NCBI GenBank assembly: GCA_023512835.1
Contig: CM042084.1
Coordinates: 53,237,031 to 53,301,030, forward strand
Length of the DNA stretch: 64,000 nt
DNA from: Taxillus chinensis
Lineage: Eukaryota; Streptophyta; Magnoliopsida; Santalales; Loranthaceae
Reading direction: 5' to 3'
Shown here in pieces: positions 22,309-33,990 of this stretch. Below the pieces are notes generated by a model. That model made no database searches and had not been told where the DNA came from. It was given only the letters and a program-made list of their open reading frames with translations. The first letter of the stretch is position 1, and each line of letters opens with the position of its first letter. The position numbers and the translations under genes were made by a program.

Positions 22309-23548
22309 AAAAAAAATTGAAAAAAATCGTTTTTTTATAATATAGTGATATAAATATATTTTTCTTGTTTTATTAGATATGTTTTCCAATAACAAAAATA
22401 AAAGATGTAAAAACGTTTTTTTTAAATTCACATAAATAGAATATAGTGATATAAATATTTTTTGGTGTTATTATGTTAGTTTTCCAATATAAAAAAAAGC
22501 AAAAGATGTAAAAAGGTTTTTTTAATTCACATAAATAGAATAAAGTGATATAAATGTTTTTTTTGTGTTATTATGTTAGTTTTCCAATATAAAAAAAGTA
22601 AAAGATGTAAAAATATTTTTTTAATTCACATAAATAGAATAAAGTGATATAAATGCTTTTTTTGTGTTATTATGTTAGTTTTCCAATATAAAAAAAAAGA
22701 AAAAGATGTAAAAATAGTTTTTTTAATTCACATAAATAGAATAAAGTGATATAAATATATATATATATTTGTGTTATTATGTTAGTTTTCCAATATAAAA
22801 AAAACACAAACAAACAATTATGTAAAAAACGTTTTTTTAAAATAAAAACTAATGGTGATAAGTATAGCATTCTTAGATTTATCAAGTACGTTTTTCAATA
22901 CCAAAAGTAAAACAAAAATAATAAAAATAACCAAAAGGCTTAGTTAAAAAAACCAAAAATGAATAAGCGTGTCCTTTTACAACCACAACAACAACAAAAA
23001 TTAAAACCCCTCCACTCACGTGCATCCTTTAGACTTATCCATTTGTGGGTTCACTTTAGATAAGGAAATCGAATAAAAAAACAAAAGCAAAAAAACAAAA
23101 GCAAAAAAAAAAAAGTGTTTTCAAACCAAATACCAAAAAGATTTCATGTTCCATTTAAAACAAAAAAAAAAAAAACAACAACAACAACAAAAAAAAAAAA
23201 AAAAAAAAAAAACATTTAGGATTTCCTTTAGAAATTTAGGGTAAAATAATTTTAACCATAACTTTAACAAATAACTTAATAAAATAAAAGCATAGACTTT
23301 CTAGGAAAACCATAGTGCCTTGACCCAATTACAACAGTGAAAATAAATAAAAACCTCCTCCGAAAATAGATACTGAAAGGGCGTTGTAGGGGTGCTAATC
23401 CTTCCCTACACGTAACCAACTCCCGAACCCTTCTCTGATAACATAGACCACACCTTAACTACTCAAAGTAGAGGGTATCCAACTATACCCCAAAAACAGT
23501 TGGTGGCGACTCTAAATTTATCACTATTGGTTTAGTTTGTGCCCACCC

Positions 23549-24863
23549 ATCGAGGTGTCTCGGACAATGTTAAGTACAAAATCAGAGGTTGATCGGATAC
23601 CGGGGGAACCAAAATTGGAGGGTTCATCAAATATTGTTTAATTGTATCGAAGGCCTCTTGACATTCATTGTTCCACACCTCGGGACTATTCTTGCGTAGC
23701 ACCTTGAAGATGGGTTCACAAGTCATAGTGAGTTGTGAAATGAACCGAGCAATGTAGTTGCGTCTTCCGAGGAATCCTCAAACTTCCTTGATAGTTTTTA
23801 GCACGGGCATATCTTGGATGGCCCGGACTTTATCGGGATCAATCTCAATTCCCTGTTGACTGACGATGAATCCCAATTGCTTGTCTGATGTAGCCCCAAA
23901 GGTACATTTGGATGGATTTAACTTCAATTGGTATTTTCGTAGTCTGTCAAAGAGCTTTCACAACACTTCCACATGGTCCTAGTCTCCTTTCGACTTGGCA
24001 ATCATATCATCGACATAGACCTTTACTTCTTTGTGCATCATGTCATGGAACAGTGTTACCATGGCTCTTTGATAAGTTTTCCCGACATTTTTGAGTCCGA
24101 AAGGCATGACATTATAGCGAAAGGTGCCCCATATAGTGATGAATGTAGTCTTTTCCTTGTGTTTAGGATCTATCCAAATTTGGTTATAGCTAGAGAAACC
24201 ATCCATGAAGGAAAACATAGTATGTCTTGTAGTGTTGTCTACCAAAGTGTCAATGTGAGGTAGTGGGAAGTTATCTTTACGACTAGCCCTATTAAGGTCG
24301 CGATAGTCTACACACATACGGACCTTCCCCCCTTTCTTTGGAACTGGTACGATGTTGGCCACCCATTCCAGATAGTGGGTTACACTAAGGAACCCTACAT
24401 CCCATTGTTTTTTGACTTCTTCCTTGATCTTTAGTATTATCTCCGGTCTCATCCTCCTTAGCTTTTGCTGGACAGGCTTACACTAAGGTCTTAAGGGCAA
24501 CTGGTGTTGTACTATATCTATATCCAATCCTGGCATATCTTTGTAGGACCAGGTGAACACATCAATGTAGGACTTGAAAAGATCAAGTAGCTGATCTTTG
24601 ACATTATTGGGGATTAAAGACCCCAATCTCAATTTTTTGACTCAGTGGTTGTTCTGAAGTTTACGATTGTGACTGAGTCTTCACTAGGGATAGTGGGCCG
24701 GTCTTCTTTTTCTAGCAGGAGCTTGATGTCTTCTGGTAGCTCGGGATCGTCTACTGTGCCAGCTTCCTCTATCTCAGACACTGACTGTTCCCAGTTTGGA
24801 TAATGGTCAAGTCTTAGGCAACTCGTTTCTTCTTTCCTTCCCATATCTCTAAATTTATCATAC
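23549..24863 (-). pseudogene. Reverse transcriptase and first RNase H part of element E
   Basis: On the minus strand it starts after the intron acceptor at 24863 and runs down to A's insertion. Lead-in: CLRLDHYPNWEQ and LPEDIKLLLEKEDRP. RT proper (24452-23979) shows WVANIVPVPKKGGKVRMC, DYRDLN, NFPLPHIDTL, NVMPFGLKNV and VYVDDMIAKS with the catalytic Asp pair. RNase H begins RNYIARFISQLTMTCEP and reaches LILYLTLSETP, then is cut. The next residues on this strand are A's LTR. The rest of RNase H continues from 4967 down. A frameshift lies between the lead-in and RT, with stops near 23976 and 24645. Confidence 0.9.
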
Positions 24864-25059
24864 CTGTTTGAAAAAGTCTGACTTACTCAACCATATATGA
24901 TAATACACGTGCCATGAAATGACAAGGGGATGCTTTTAAAAAAGTTTCATTTTATTCCAATTTTTAAAATAAAGATTATAGCAAATTTAGAATTTGAAAT
25001 AAAAAAACAACAAAAAGAAAACATTAAAAATGCCCCACCAGGTTCCTTGAACTGTTTAC
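24864..25059 (-). other. Predicted intron between protease and RT of E (196 bp)
   Basis: On the minus strand the donor is CAT|GTAAAC at 25059 and the acceptor CAAACAG|GTATGA ending at 24864. As in A, splicing removes the stop after LPIM and enters the pol frame in phase; the next 20 or more codons are open. Position relative to the protein is the same as A's intron, although the intron sequence itself is not similar. This is good evidence for a real, conserved intron. Confidence 0.8.
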
Positions 25060-26320
25060 ATGATAGGGAGGTCCAAGCTTTTCCAATTGTCCAGTTATTG
25101 CCCCGGGTCTCCTTGGTGTACCCGAACCGGTTCCGACTCTTCATTGTCATCCCTTGTAGTGGCCACTGTCTCTTCCCTTTGATTTATAAACCCCGCACTC
25201 CAGAATGTAGCTCTTAGTGGTGGAAAAGTCATTTTCTGTTCTTGAAAGGTTCTTTTCTCCAATTTAGCTAGTCGGCTATCCCTTCTTCTTGCAGTCTCTA
25301 ATTGCTTGTCAGTTTTAGTAGGCTTGTAGCCTAGCCCAAATCTTCCAATGGTGCTTCGAATGGTAACAGGTTCTTTGATCCCTTGTCCTTGTAAGCCCAA
25401 GCCTTTTCCTGCTTTGTGGCCCAGCTTCAGCATGATTGATGCTACCATCCTTAATGCTTTTAGTAGTTGTGTCCCAACATCCTGATCAGTTGTAGGATTC
25501 GGGAGGTAGGTTGCATTGACAACTTCGAATGAGCGGAAGGAACATTTAGGGATATCTTCGCTGCTTTCAATGTAAGGGACAGAGAGAGGTTTGGTGACAA
25601 GGATTTCTGCTTCCCCGGACACACATATGAGTTGCCCGTCTACAATAAATTTAACTTTCTGATGGAAGGTTGAGGGGATTGCCCATGCTGCATGAATCCA
25701 TGGCCTTCCCAATATGCAACTATAATAAGGAGCAATATCCATGACCTGGAACTCCACTATGAATGTGCTCGGACCGATTTGTAGTGGTACATCTAGGGTT
25801 CCTACTACTTCTCGCTTTTCTCCATTGAAAGCCCTGACAATCATGTGAGTGGGGCAGATATGAGACGGATCCATCGGTAGTTGCTTTAGAATGGGTGCTG
25901 GCATAATATTCAAAAATGACCCATTATCAATTAGTACACGCGAGATGATGTGGTCCTTGCACTTAACAGAGATATGCAAAGCTTTGATATGTCCAACACC
26001 TTTTTGAGGGAGCTCTTCTTTACTGAAGCTGAGAAAGTTGCTTGCCACAATATTATTTGCGATCCCGTCTAAATTTTCCACGGAGATAGACGGAGGAACA
26101 TAAACTTTGCTTAGGACTTTCATAAGGGTTTCTCAGTGTGGAGTAGAATCCATGAGCAGAGATAATAGTGAGATGCGAGCCGGATACTGACTCAACTGGT
26201 CAATGATGTTGTACTCACTTTGCTTGATTAGCTTCAGAAATTCGGTTACCTCTTCTTCCGAGATAGAGGTATTCTTGTCCCTTGGCACCGATCTGGGGAT
26301 GATATCTTGCTCCACAACTT
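25060..26320 (-). pseudogene. Protease plus G-patch-like region of element E
   Basis: Open from 26123 to 25095 (342 codons) with an upstream piece to about 26315. The linker has EVTEFLKLIKQSEYNIIDQL. The protease core is SRVLIDNGSFLNIMPAPI with the same DNG as A and D, ending YYSCILGRPWIHAAWA. The G-patch-like segment is MLKLGHKAGKGLGLQGQG. A TAA (25097-25095) interrupts near the end, 18 codons before the intron donor; one TGA lies near 26130. Otherwise this is the best-kept part of E. Confidence 0.88.
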
Positions 26321-27084
26321 TACCTTTATCGGCTTTGTTGATTTCTGGCGGTGTGTATGAACGACCAAACCTTGTTTTCTTTTCTTCTAAAGGGATCCCT
26401 GCGATGACGGATTTGCAGTGATAGTCCCACGATACTGCTTTATCATCCTTGTATGGGAAAGGCGACGGTTCCTTAATAGTAAGGGTTTTGACCTTTTACA
26501 TCAATGAGTCGGCCTTCGGCTTCTCCGTGTATTGGATAATTAGGGGTTTCGGTGGCCCAGGCCTGGGTGCCATTTGTGTCCTATCCGTGGAGGCCATGCA
26601 GATCTCATGACGTTCTTCCAATCCTGAGATCTCCAGCCTTATCGAGTCTAGCAGCTTTTAAACTGCTTCTTGGAATTCTGTACACTCTTCTAAATCATGT
26701 CCATAAGCTGTCTTATGATAGAGGCAGTGCCTCTTCCAGTTGTTGCCCCTGTTGGCCTCAGTCACATCTTTGGTTACTATGAGTCCATTCTTATGTAGGG
26801 TCGTGAACAACTAACACTTGTCCATCTTGATTGTGGAAGCATGTCTAGGAGAAGTTCCATATTCAGCTATTATATGGGTGACATTGCCCGAGTGTTCCGA
26901 AAGAGGGTTGGTACCCACATTAGGAGTGCCAGTCATTTTAGAGAAATCCAGCCACCCAGCGTCTCTCAAATGTTGTACATTTCTTTTCAAGGCGACACAG
27001 TTTTCTATGTTATGTCCAATTCCAACCCCATGGTATGCACAATTGGCATTAGCTTTGTACCAATTAGGAAATGGAGGGTTTACC
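26321..27084 (-). pseudogene. gag: gag C-terminal part of element E
   Basis: It continues gag after the B insertion. It has CAYHGVGIGHNIENC and, further on, CLYHKTAYGHDLEEC, the two Cys/His modules also found in A, then a Pro-rich linker toward the protease. The sequence reading PPFPNWYKANANC aligns with PPPAWYKPNAKC of A. Stops occur near 26812 and 26660. The right end (27080-27084, TTACC) is one copy of B's TSD. Confidence 0.85.
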
Positions 27085-27295
27085 TGTTGGATCAAACCCA
27101 GAATTTGGATAATGCCGTTAAAGCCTTATGTAATTTGATCTGAGATCCTTTGTGTTTATTTGATCATTGCAGAAGGTATGTCACTAATCCAAAGATGCAC
27201 TCGTGAGAGCAAAGCTAAGGACGGATACATAATCCCCGATCCGGACAAGAGTTAGTGTCGTCAAACACTTGGTAAATAACCAAGTAACAATAAGT

Positions 27296-27640
27296 GCGGA
27301 GTAAGGAAAATAAATGCGGAGTAAGGATAAGTGCGGAGTAAGGAAAATAAGTGCGGAGTAAGGAAAATAGATGCGGAGTAAGGAATCCGGACTTATTACT
27401 CGCCCGGAGTAAGGAACTTACATACGGAGTAAGGAATTTACATACGGAGTAAGGAACTTACACACGGAGTAAGGAACTTACATACGGAGTAAGGAACTTA
27501 CACACGGAGTAAGGAACTTACACACGGAGTAAGGAACTTACATACGGAGTAAGGAACTTACATAGGAGTAAGGAACTTACATGCGGAGTAAGGAACTTAC
27601 ATACGGAGTAAGGAACTTACATGCGGAGTAAGGAAGCGCG
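27296..27640 (+). repeat. 20-bp minisatellite in B's LTR
   Basis: Units are cggagtaaggaacttacata with variants acaca, acatg and aatttacata. Eleven full units lie in 27411-27630, with divergent units before. The right LTR (about 38720-39060) has the same eleven in the same order. Only single-base losses differ. Confidence 0.9.
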
Positions 27641-28032
27641 ACACGGACTAAGGATTCCAACATGAATAGATACGGAGTAAGCAACCACGACACGGAGTAA
27701 GGTTCCGAGCTTATTAACTACGAATAAGGAAAATTACACGGACCAAGAAGACACTTGCTCCAATGAAACCGCATTTAAAGTTATCGGCTCGTGCTGTCCC
27801 GATGTAAGAAGAATGCATTTAGATCAAGAAGAATCTTACACGTGGATCATCCGGATATGTGGACACAACCTTAATTGTATCTCGGAACTCACAAAGACAC
27901 TTATACTCTTCAAATCCAAGATCTTGAGCTCCACAATCCGCAGCGAGTCAAGGCGGACAGTCACGAGGGATAGTTAGTGCGGAACGCATTCCGAACTTCA
28001 AGTTCCAAGGTTGTCTCCTAGGAATGTTTTTG

Positions 28033-28040
28033 TATAAATA
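28033..28040 (+). promoter_or_regulatory. TATA box of B's LTR
   Basis: TATAAATA within tttgtataaatattc. Transcription would start about 30 bp on, near 28065-28070, leaving a short R-U5 of about 280 bp. The right LTR has the same box at 39460-39467. Confidence 0.6.
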
Positions 28041-28346
28041 TTCATACTTATACTTCTTGTAAAATGAGCTAAATAGAGAGAGCGAGAGCGAAGAAGTGCA
28101 AAAATAGAAAAGGCACTTGGCTAGTGTGTGAATTCAAAGTTGTAAACAGTGTAAGAGAGTGTTTGCTTCTATTTTGTTGTAATCACTTTGTGATAATAAA
28201 ACAAAATACTTCCACTATCTGGTTATCTTCCGCAGTGATATTATCACTTAAACTAGATAAGTCTTTGGGTCTTGAGAGAAAAGAAAGAGTTCGAATAAGA
28301 GCCTATTCACCCCCCCCCCCCCCTTTAGGCTCCAAGGGACCATAAG

Positions 28347-28357
28347 TGGTATCGAGC
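28347..28357 (+). other. Primer-binding site of B (initiator tRNA-Met type, one base short)
   Basis: TGGTATCGAGC just after the LTR. The usual plant copia site is TGGTATCAGAGC; one A is missing here. C has the complete form at 41392. The missing base fits the indel pattern of all of B. Confidence 0.7.
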
Positions 28358-28404
28358 AAGTTCTACTTCGTTTAAGTAGAGATCCCACTCTTTCAATCTC
28401 AGAA

Positions 28405-30720
28405 ATGGCCGAAGAAAGCGGTATGCTTTTCAACACTCGCCTTAACTCCGGAGGTGCACAGAGCCCATCCCAAATCGAAGCGGCGGTGAAAATGTCGATC
28501 CACCACAACTGCCGCTGTCATCGCTTCTCAACCACGGAGTTACGGGTTTACTCTAACGAAACCGCCCAAATTCACACCGAGCTTTTCTCCCAGTGGAAAG
28601 CTCGCATGAAGATGTTTATGGTTTGCCATGATCATCTTATGTGGCCATGTCTTCATCGGAGATTCCATCCGATGACTATCGGAGAACATGGCGTAAGGAG
28701 GCCAAAGCCGATCTTGAACTTACCAACGATGAAAGAGCCCGGCGGTGCGCTAGTGAAAAGGCTCGGCTTATGTTACATCGTCCTTGGATTCCGAAGCTTT
28801 CACGGACGTCCAGGGCCGCACGACACAAAAGTCTGTTTGGGACAACCGACAATCCTCTATGAGGGAGTCGGTCCCAAGATGCAGAATGTGATTTGTACTC
28901 TCGGACGGAACTTTGAGAGTTTTAATCATAAACCGGGCGAATCACTTGAAAGCATCTATCGGAGATTCGGCAAGCTCATACTTGAACCGAAGACCGTCAA
29001 TGAGCATTACTCTCAATCCCGGATCAATGACAAGTTCTTTCGCTCCTTGCCGGATCGCTACTACTCCAAACAACTCCGGATGCAATCAGACAAAAGCGCG
29101 GTATGTTCCCCTTGAAGAACTATATGGAGAGCTGCGGACTCACGAAGTCGGGTTTAAGTACTCGACGAGATGAAAAAATAGCTCGGAAAGAAAAGGGGGT
29201 AGCTCTCAAAGCTCCGAATGTCTAAACATCCGAGGAATGATGATACGGACGTATCCGATAATTCGATTCGACGAGGAGGAGGAGATAGCCCTTCTTGTCA
29301 AATCCTTTGAGCGATTCCTACGAAAAGCGAAAAGGGATCGAAGACGCTCATCATCATCGTTCCAACGGAAGGAGCGACCGGAGTCCGGCTCCCAGGAATG
29401 TTTACCGTGGGAAAACCGGTCACGGGCCAAGGAATCGGTCCAAAGCAAAGGTGGCCGAGAAAAGTGACAAGGTAAATTCTCGCCGCTCCACCTCGGATAA
29501 CAGCAAGAGCAAGAGAAAGGCGCTCGTGACAAAATACATGAGTGGCTCGGAAGAAGAGGAGGAATCCTCGGATGATGAGCCGACCATTAAGCCGAACGTC
29601 CGCCTCATGGCAAATCGAGGTACCTTCTATCTCGAGCTCCCGAGTAAATTAGAATCTCTTACTATTGCATGTGATCATGAAAAGAATGAGAGACTAATAA
29701 TAACTCAAATGTACAAAGATATGGAAAGTCGGAATAAACGTTGAATTTACCATTAATAGACTCGAAAAGGACGTGCCGACTTGGGGAAAGGAAGCTTGGT
29801 ATCATGATCTAAGAGCTGAAAATCATCTCTTAAATACCAATCTCTCAGGCCTAAAAGTTATAGTTAAAAGACTCGAAAATGAATTGGAACAGAAAAAGAA
29901 ATAAATCGTAGTGGCTAAAATCCGGGAAATGCCTCTACCTTTAGGACCGATCCTGACGACATTGAGTCAAACCTGGTCTAGGTTCGAACCATAACCTCCA
30001 TAGCTAAAGCCACCGAGTGTCCTCCGGATTTCACTCCTAAACTAACCAACTTATATCCTGTTAGTACATCTAAACCGTTGGATGGTTTCATTTCAGGTGG
30101 CACCATAGTTTATGATCGTGGAACCGAGGTCATTCTCGCACTTCTCGAAGCGGTAGCACCGTAACTAAAGATGAGGGAAGGCCTTTGAGTTAAAGCCAAA
30201 AGCGTAGCACCCAAAAAGAAAGACAAGGCTAAGGTCGACGCATTTAGGGCCAAGAGCGCGTCACCCAAACGCAATGGATTAGGCCACGGGAACAGTAGAA
30301 AATCAGAAATCTAAGAGACCCGTATCCCCTGTTTGTACTTCACATTATAGTGTCTGTTCCATTGTGGGAAATGGGTCATTATCACTATGAATGTTGGAGT
30401 CTATCTGATAGCTGGCTTTGTAATCAATTTCAATCAAATAAAGATCAGTTTTATAAAAGGGGTTCTTGAGCAAAACAAAATCTAAATCTAAAAGGAGTGT
30501 CTCTCCCAAGAAATCCCAAATAAAAGAAGCAATTAAACTAACAAGTTAATGTCAACTTGGAAAGCTAAGAGTCCTAACAAAATCAAATCCGTACATGTTG
30601 ACAATCTCGTTGCTCACTCTAACCGCCCGAAACAAGTTTGGGCACCAAAAGTGTAAATTGTTGTCTTTCGGAGCATCTCTGGAATGAATTGCCTGATCAC
30701 TTGAAGTTAAAGATAAATCA
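28405..30720 (+). pseudogene. gag: gag region of element B
   Basis: ATG 28405 starts MAEESGMLFNTRLNSGG. Recognisable pieces lie in changing frames: a QWKARMKMFM motif typical of copia gag N-termini; SEIPSDDYRRTWRKEAKADLEL; FESFNHKPGESLESIYRRFGKLI with INDKFFRSLPDRY; then a basic tract (RSPAPRNVYRGKTGHG) and an acidic tail (SGSEEEEESSDDEPTIKPN). A charged coiled-coil-like tail (to about 29900) and RPKQVWAPK near 30640 precede the protease. At least four frame changes are needed. No clear CCHC knuckle is visible. Confidence 0.75.
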
Positions 30721-30790
30721 AAGCAAGTGGATCCTTGATAGTGGATGCTCGGACATATGACGGTGACCGACTCTACTTGTAGAAGTTAAT
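30721..30790 (+). pseudogene. Protease active site of B
   Basis: WILDSGCS at about 30727-30752 carries the DSG catalytic triplet of copia proteases, followed, after one extra base, by HMT (usually SRHMTG). Only this motif is clear. Confidence 0.65.
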
Positions 30791-31870
30791 GATAAACAAG
30801 GTCCATCGGTCTCATATGGCGACAACAACAAAGGTAACTCGGGTATGGCACTTTAACTAACGGTGTGTATCAATCACTAAAGTTGCACTAGTCGAAGGTT
30901 TAAAGCATAATTTGCTAAGTGTCGTAAACTATGTGACAAAGGATTTCCGTTTCCTTTTTGTCCAACACCGTACAAGAAGGAAAACTTATCCTGGAGATGT
31001 TAAGTTATCCGGATCAAGAGATGGGGACATATACTCAGTGGTCTTAAGAAATAATTCTTCGACCCTGTATGTTTCCTCACGAAAGCAACAGATGAAGATA
31101 GTTGGTTATGGCAAGCGATGCGCACATTTGAACTTTAAGACTTTGTCTAAATTAGCATCACTTGATCTTGTCACCTGGTCTACCCAAACTCAGTTCTCCA
31201 GAGACACTCTCCGTCGAGAATGCCAACTTGGTAAACGGACCAAACACGGCTTTAAGAGCAAATCGGTTAACTCAATAACCGCTCCTCTGCAACTTCTTCA
31301 TATGGACCTATGTGGTCCTATATCTCGTTTATCACTAGCTGGTGCGAGATATACCCTTGTGGTTATCGATGATTTCACCAGATACACATGGGTGATGTTC
31401 CTGAAATCAAAGGATCAAACTTTTGAACATCTTGTAGATCTCTTCAACTGGATAAGAACTCCACAAGGTGGCATTAAATGCATCAGGAGTGATCATGGTC
31501 AGAATTTGATTTTTCCGAAATGAGATCATATTGTTCTGAACGGGCATACAATGACTTTTCGCGCCCCTGAACCCCACAACAAAATGGGGTAGCCGGCGCA
31601 AGAATCGAACTTTAGTTGAGCTGGTAGATCCATGTTAGGGCAATGCTTCCTCTCGGCCTATGGGCAAGTGGTGTCCATCGCCCGCTATGTTCGAAACGAA
31701 CTCTAATAAATAAATCTACCATGAAAACACCCTATGAGATGTGGAGAGGTGAAAACCTTCAATTTCACATTTGGCCTTCGGATGTACTTGCTATATCTGA
31801 TCAATGGCAAAGAGACCCGGAATAAATTTGAACCAAAAATCGATGATGGGATTTTTGTGGGTACTCACTT
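30791..31870 (+). pseudogene. Integrase of element B
   Basis: After a degraded GAG_pre-integrase zinc part (CAHLNFKTLSKLASLDL; CQLGKRTKHGF) the core is open from 30912 to 31523. HMDLCGPISR and YTLVVIDDFTRYTWV carry the first Asp, and KCIRSDHGQN the second. The region with the Glu is broken near 31560-31600 (APEPHNKMG replaces TPQQNGV-type sequence), and 'NKSTMKTPYEMWRGE' near 31710 marks its end. The order integrase before RT proves Ty1/copia. Confidence 0.85.
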
Positions 31871-32125
31871 CATAGCAAGGCTTATCGGGTCTTCAATAGA
31901 AAACTTTTAAAGTTGAAGAATCTATCCATGTTACCTTTGATGAAGCTAATCTCGATTGGTCAAAAGTCGGTCCTTCAAATTCTAACTGCGGTCATAAACG
32001 AAACGTCGATTACTCAAAGTTTATGAATATTCTGCTACACATCCTGACCGGTATCCTGACCAACCACGTGGCATCCGCGAAACACAACGGAATTTTGTGG
32101 ATGATGCTACGGATGACTCGGACTC

Positions 32126-32185
32126 CGGACTACCACTTAGCTCCGGACTACCACTTAGCTCCGGACTACCACTTAGCTCCGGACA
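32126..32185 (+). repeat. 18-bp triplicate in B's integrase-RT linker
   Basis: ccggactaccacttagct occurs three times in a row. It reads as Ser-Gly-Leu-Pro-Leu-Ser repeats in a Ser/Pro-rich linker between integrase and RT. Confidence 0.8.
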
Positions 32186-32469
32186 AACTCCTGCAGATAC
32201 ACAAAATTCCGGAGCACCTTCAAGTCCATCCGGACTAGTTAACACTGAAAGAAACAGTGTTGAAGAACCAATCGGTTCATCCGTACCTCTAAATACGGAA
32301 ACATCTACTCCGGACGAAGCCCAACCGTTGATACAATGAACCACCCAACTGGAAGAGCTTCAAATTGTTCAAGGACAACCAACACACGCACAGAATTATA
32401 GATGGACTGAAACCATCCCTCGGATCAAGTGATTGGTGATCCTACTGTTGGTGTAGAACAAGAGCAGCC

Positions 32470-33360
32470 ACCTCAAACATGAGTCTTCACCATGCTTTCT
32501 ATCTCAAATAAACCAAAGGTGGTAGATGAAGCTCTTCGGGATTCAAACTGGATAAAGCCATGCAGAAGAACTGAATCAATTTAAGAGAAATAATGTGTGG
32601 ACCTTAGTACCAAGGCCTAAGTCTGCAAGTCATTGGCGTTAAATGGGTGTTCGGAACAAACTTGATACGGATGGAATAGTAATCCGGAACAAAGCCGACG
32701 GTAGCCAAAGGATATCGTCAAGAAGAGGGAATAGATTATGATGAAACCTTTGTCCGGTCGCAGACTTGAGGCAATCCGAATGTTTACGGCGTATGCTTCA
32801 TATGAAAACTTCACGGTTTATCAAATGGACGTCAAGAGCGCATTCTGAATGGAGACCTTCAAGAGGAGGTGTATGTTGAACAACCTCCCGGCTTCATTGA
32901 ACCTAAGGCAGACATCTTGTCTACAAACTTGAGAAAGCTCTATATGGTTTGAAGCAAGCTCCCGAGCCCGGTACGACCACCTTCGTCGAATTCCTACTTG
33001 CTCATAACTTCCAAAAAGGGAAGATAGATACCACCTTATTTCTACGACAAGAGAAAGGACACACTCTGATCGTACAAATATACGTGGACGATATCATTTT
33101 CGGATCAACAAACCAAGCTTTGTGAAGAGTTTGCTAAGTTGATGAAGCAAGTTTGAAATGAGCATGATGGGAGAACCGTCCTACTTCCTTGGAATTGAAG
33201 TCAAACAATTAAAGGAAGGAATCTTTATCAATCAGCTAAGTACACTGCGATCTTATTAAGAAGTTTGGTATGGAAGGTTCATCTCCGTCAAAACTCCAAT
33301 GCCTGTCGGTGCCGTTAGATCCAGGATATGGACGGCATATCAGAAATGTGACTGACTACG
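32470..33360 (+). pseudogene. Reverse transcriptase of element B
   Basis: Motifs in shifting frames: EALRDSNWIKAM then ELNQFKRNNVWTLVPRP (copia RT start), GVKWVFRNKLDTDG, KADGS, 'YQMDVKSAF' at about 32818-32850, and VYVEQPPGF. Near 33082 the catalytic IYVDDIIFGSTN has both Asp residues. 'MMGEPSYFLGIEVKQ' follows. About one indel per 60-100 bp prevents any long frame. Confidence 0.85.
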
Positions 33361-33990
33361 GAGGATGATCGGATCCTTGCTCTATCTTACACAAGTCGCC
33401 CGGACATTATGTTTGCAACTTGCATTTGTGCACGATATCGCGAATCCCAAGGAGTCACATATGCTTCATGTAAAACGGATCTTAAGGTATCTCAAAGGGA
33501 CGATGAATTTGGGGCTCCGGTACTCAAAGGAGTCCAACTTCACCTTATCGGGTACTGATGCCGACTTCGCTGGATGTCGCATCGACGAGGAAAAGCACAA
33601 GCGGTACGTGTCGGTTTCTTGGAAATAGATTGATCTCATGGTTCGAAGAAGCGAATTCCGTATCAACCTCTCTTCTTGGCCGGAATATATCTTCTTTGGA
33701 AGTTTGCTGCGCAGACTACTTTGGATGCAAAGTCAACTTACCGACTACGGATTCAACATGTCCTCTATTCCACTTCTTCGTGACAACACTAGTGCAATTG
33801 CCATCAGCAACAATCCCGTCATGCATCCTAAGACGAAGCACATTGAGGTCAGGTATCACTTCATACGCGATCATGTTCTTAAAAATCATATTTCACTGGA
33901 ACATGTTGCCTTGAAGATCAATTAGCGACATATTTACAAAGCCCCTCCCGATGCAGGTTTTCGAACTACTCTTCCAACTAGGTATGCTCG
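33361..33990 (+). pseudogene. RNase H of element B
   Basis: MIGSLLYLT opens the region, then NPKESHMLHVKRILRYLKGTMNLGL, DADFAGCR (first Asp) and, in another frame, STSGTCRFLGNRLISW. KHIEVRYHFIRDHV ends it, with 'KAPPDAGF' near 33940. These are standard copia RNase H signatures; the spelling is closest to SIRE-type elements as I remember them. Confidence 0.85.

Larger units (their letters stand above)
4968..23548 (+). mobile_element. Element A: Ogre/Tat-like Ty3/gypsy retrotransposon, near full length
   Basis: 18.6 kb with two long LTRs (4968-8401 and 19696-23548), a primer site at 8404-8421, ORF1, gag, protease with G-patch, intron, RT, two RNases H, integrase, 3' noncoding region and polypurine tract. 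It sits in E's RNase H region in the opposite direction. The left flank is ATGTT; no matching TSD remains on the right, because the last 32 bp of the right LTR and about 20 bp of E are missing. Hand comparison of about 245 bp of LTR gives about 4% difference. It is the same family as D, with a gag about 85% identical by eye. Multiple stops and two or more frameshifts make it non-autonomous. Confidence 0.92.
19696..23548 (+). repeat. 3' LTR of element A (end lost)
   Basis: It starts TGTTGGATCC like the left LTR and is 3853 bp long, although its last 32 bp (the part equal to 8370-8401) are missing. The extra length comes mainly from a 388 bp tandem duplication (21563-22308) and one more unit of about 98 bp. 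It stops at ...gtgcccaccc and E's sequence begins immediately. No TSD is found. It holds the second copies of the inverted repeat (20162-20187), the CArG box (20525-20534) and the CT run (20592-20686). Confidence 0.9.
27085..28344 (+). repeat. 5' LTR of element B
   Basis: It begins TGTTGGATCAAACCC and ends near ...aagggaccata; the exact last base is uncertain because the right copy reads ccatca. It holds a 20-bp-unit minisatellite (27296-27640), a TATA box at 28033 and, near its end, a C-run preceded by 'gcctattca'. The C-run and 'gggacca' end resemble G's end, suggesting a common Sirevirus-type LTR terminus. Confidence 0.88.

Noticed and set aside
27296..27640. CRISPR-like array
   Set aside because: The 20-bp units are directly adjacent with no unique spacers, occur in both LTRs of a plant retrotransposon, and no cas gene exists.
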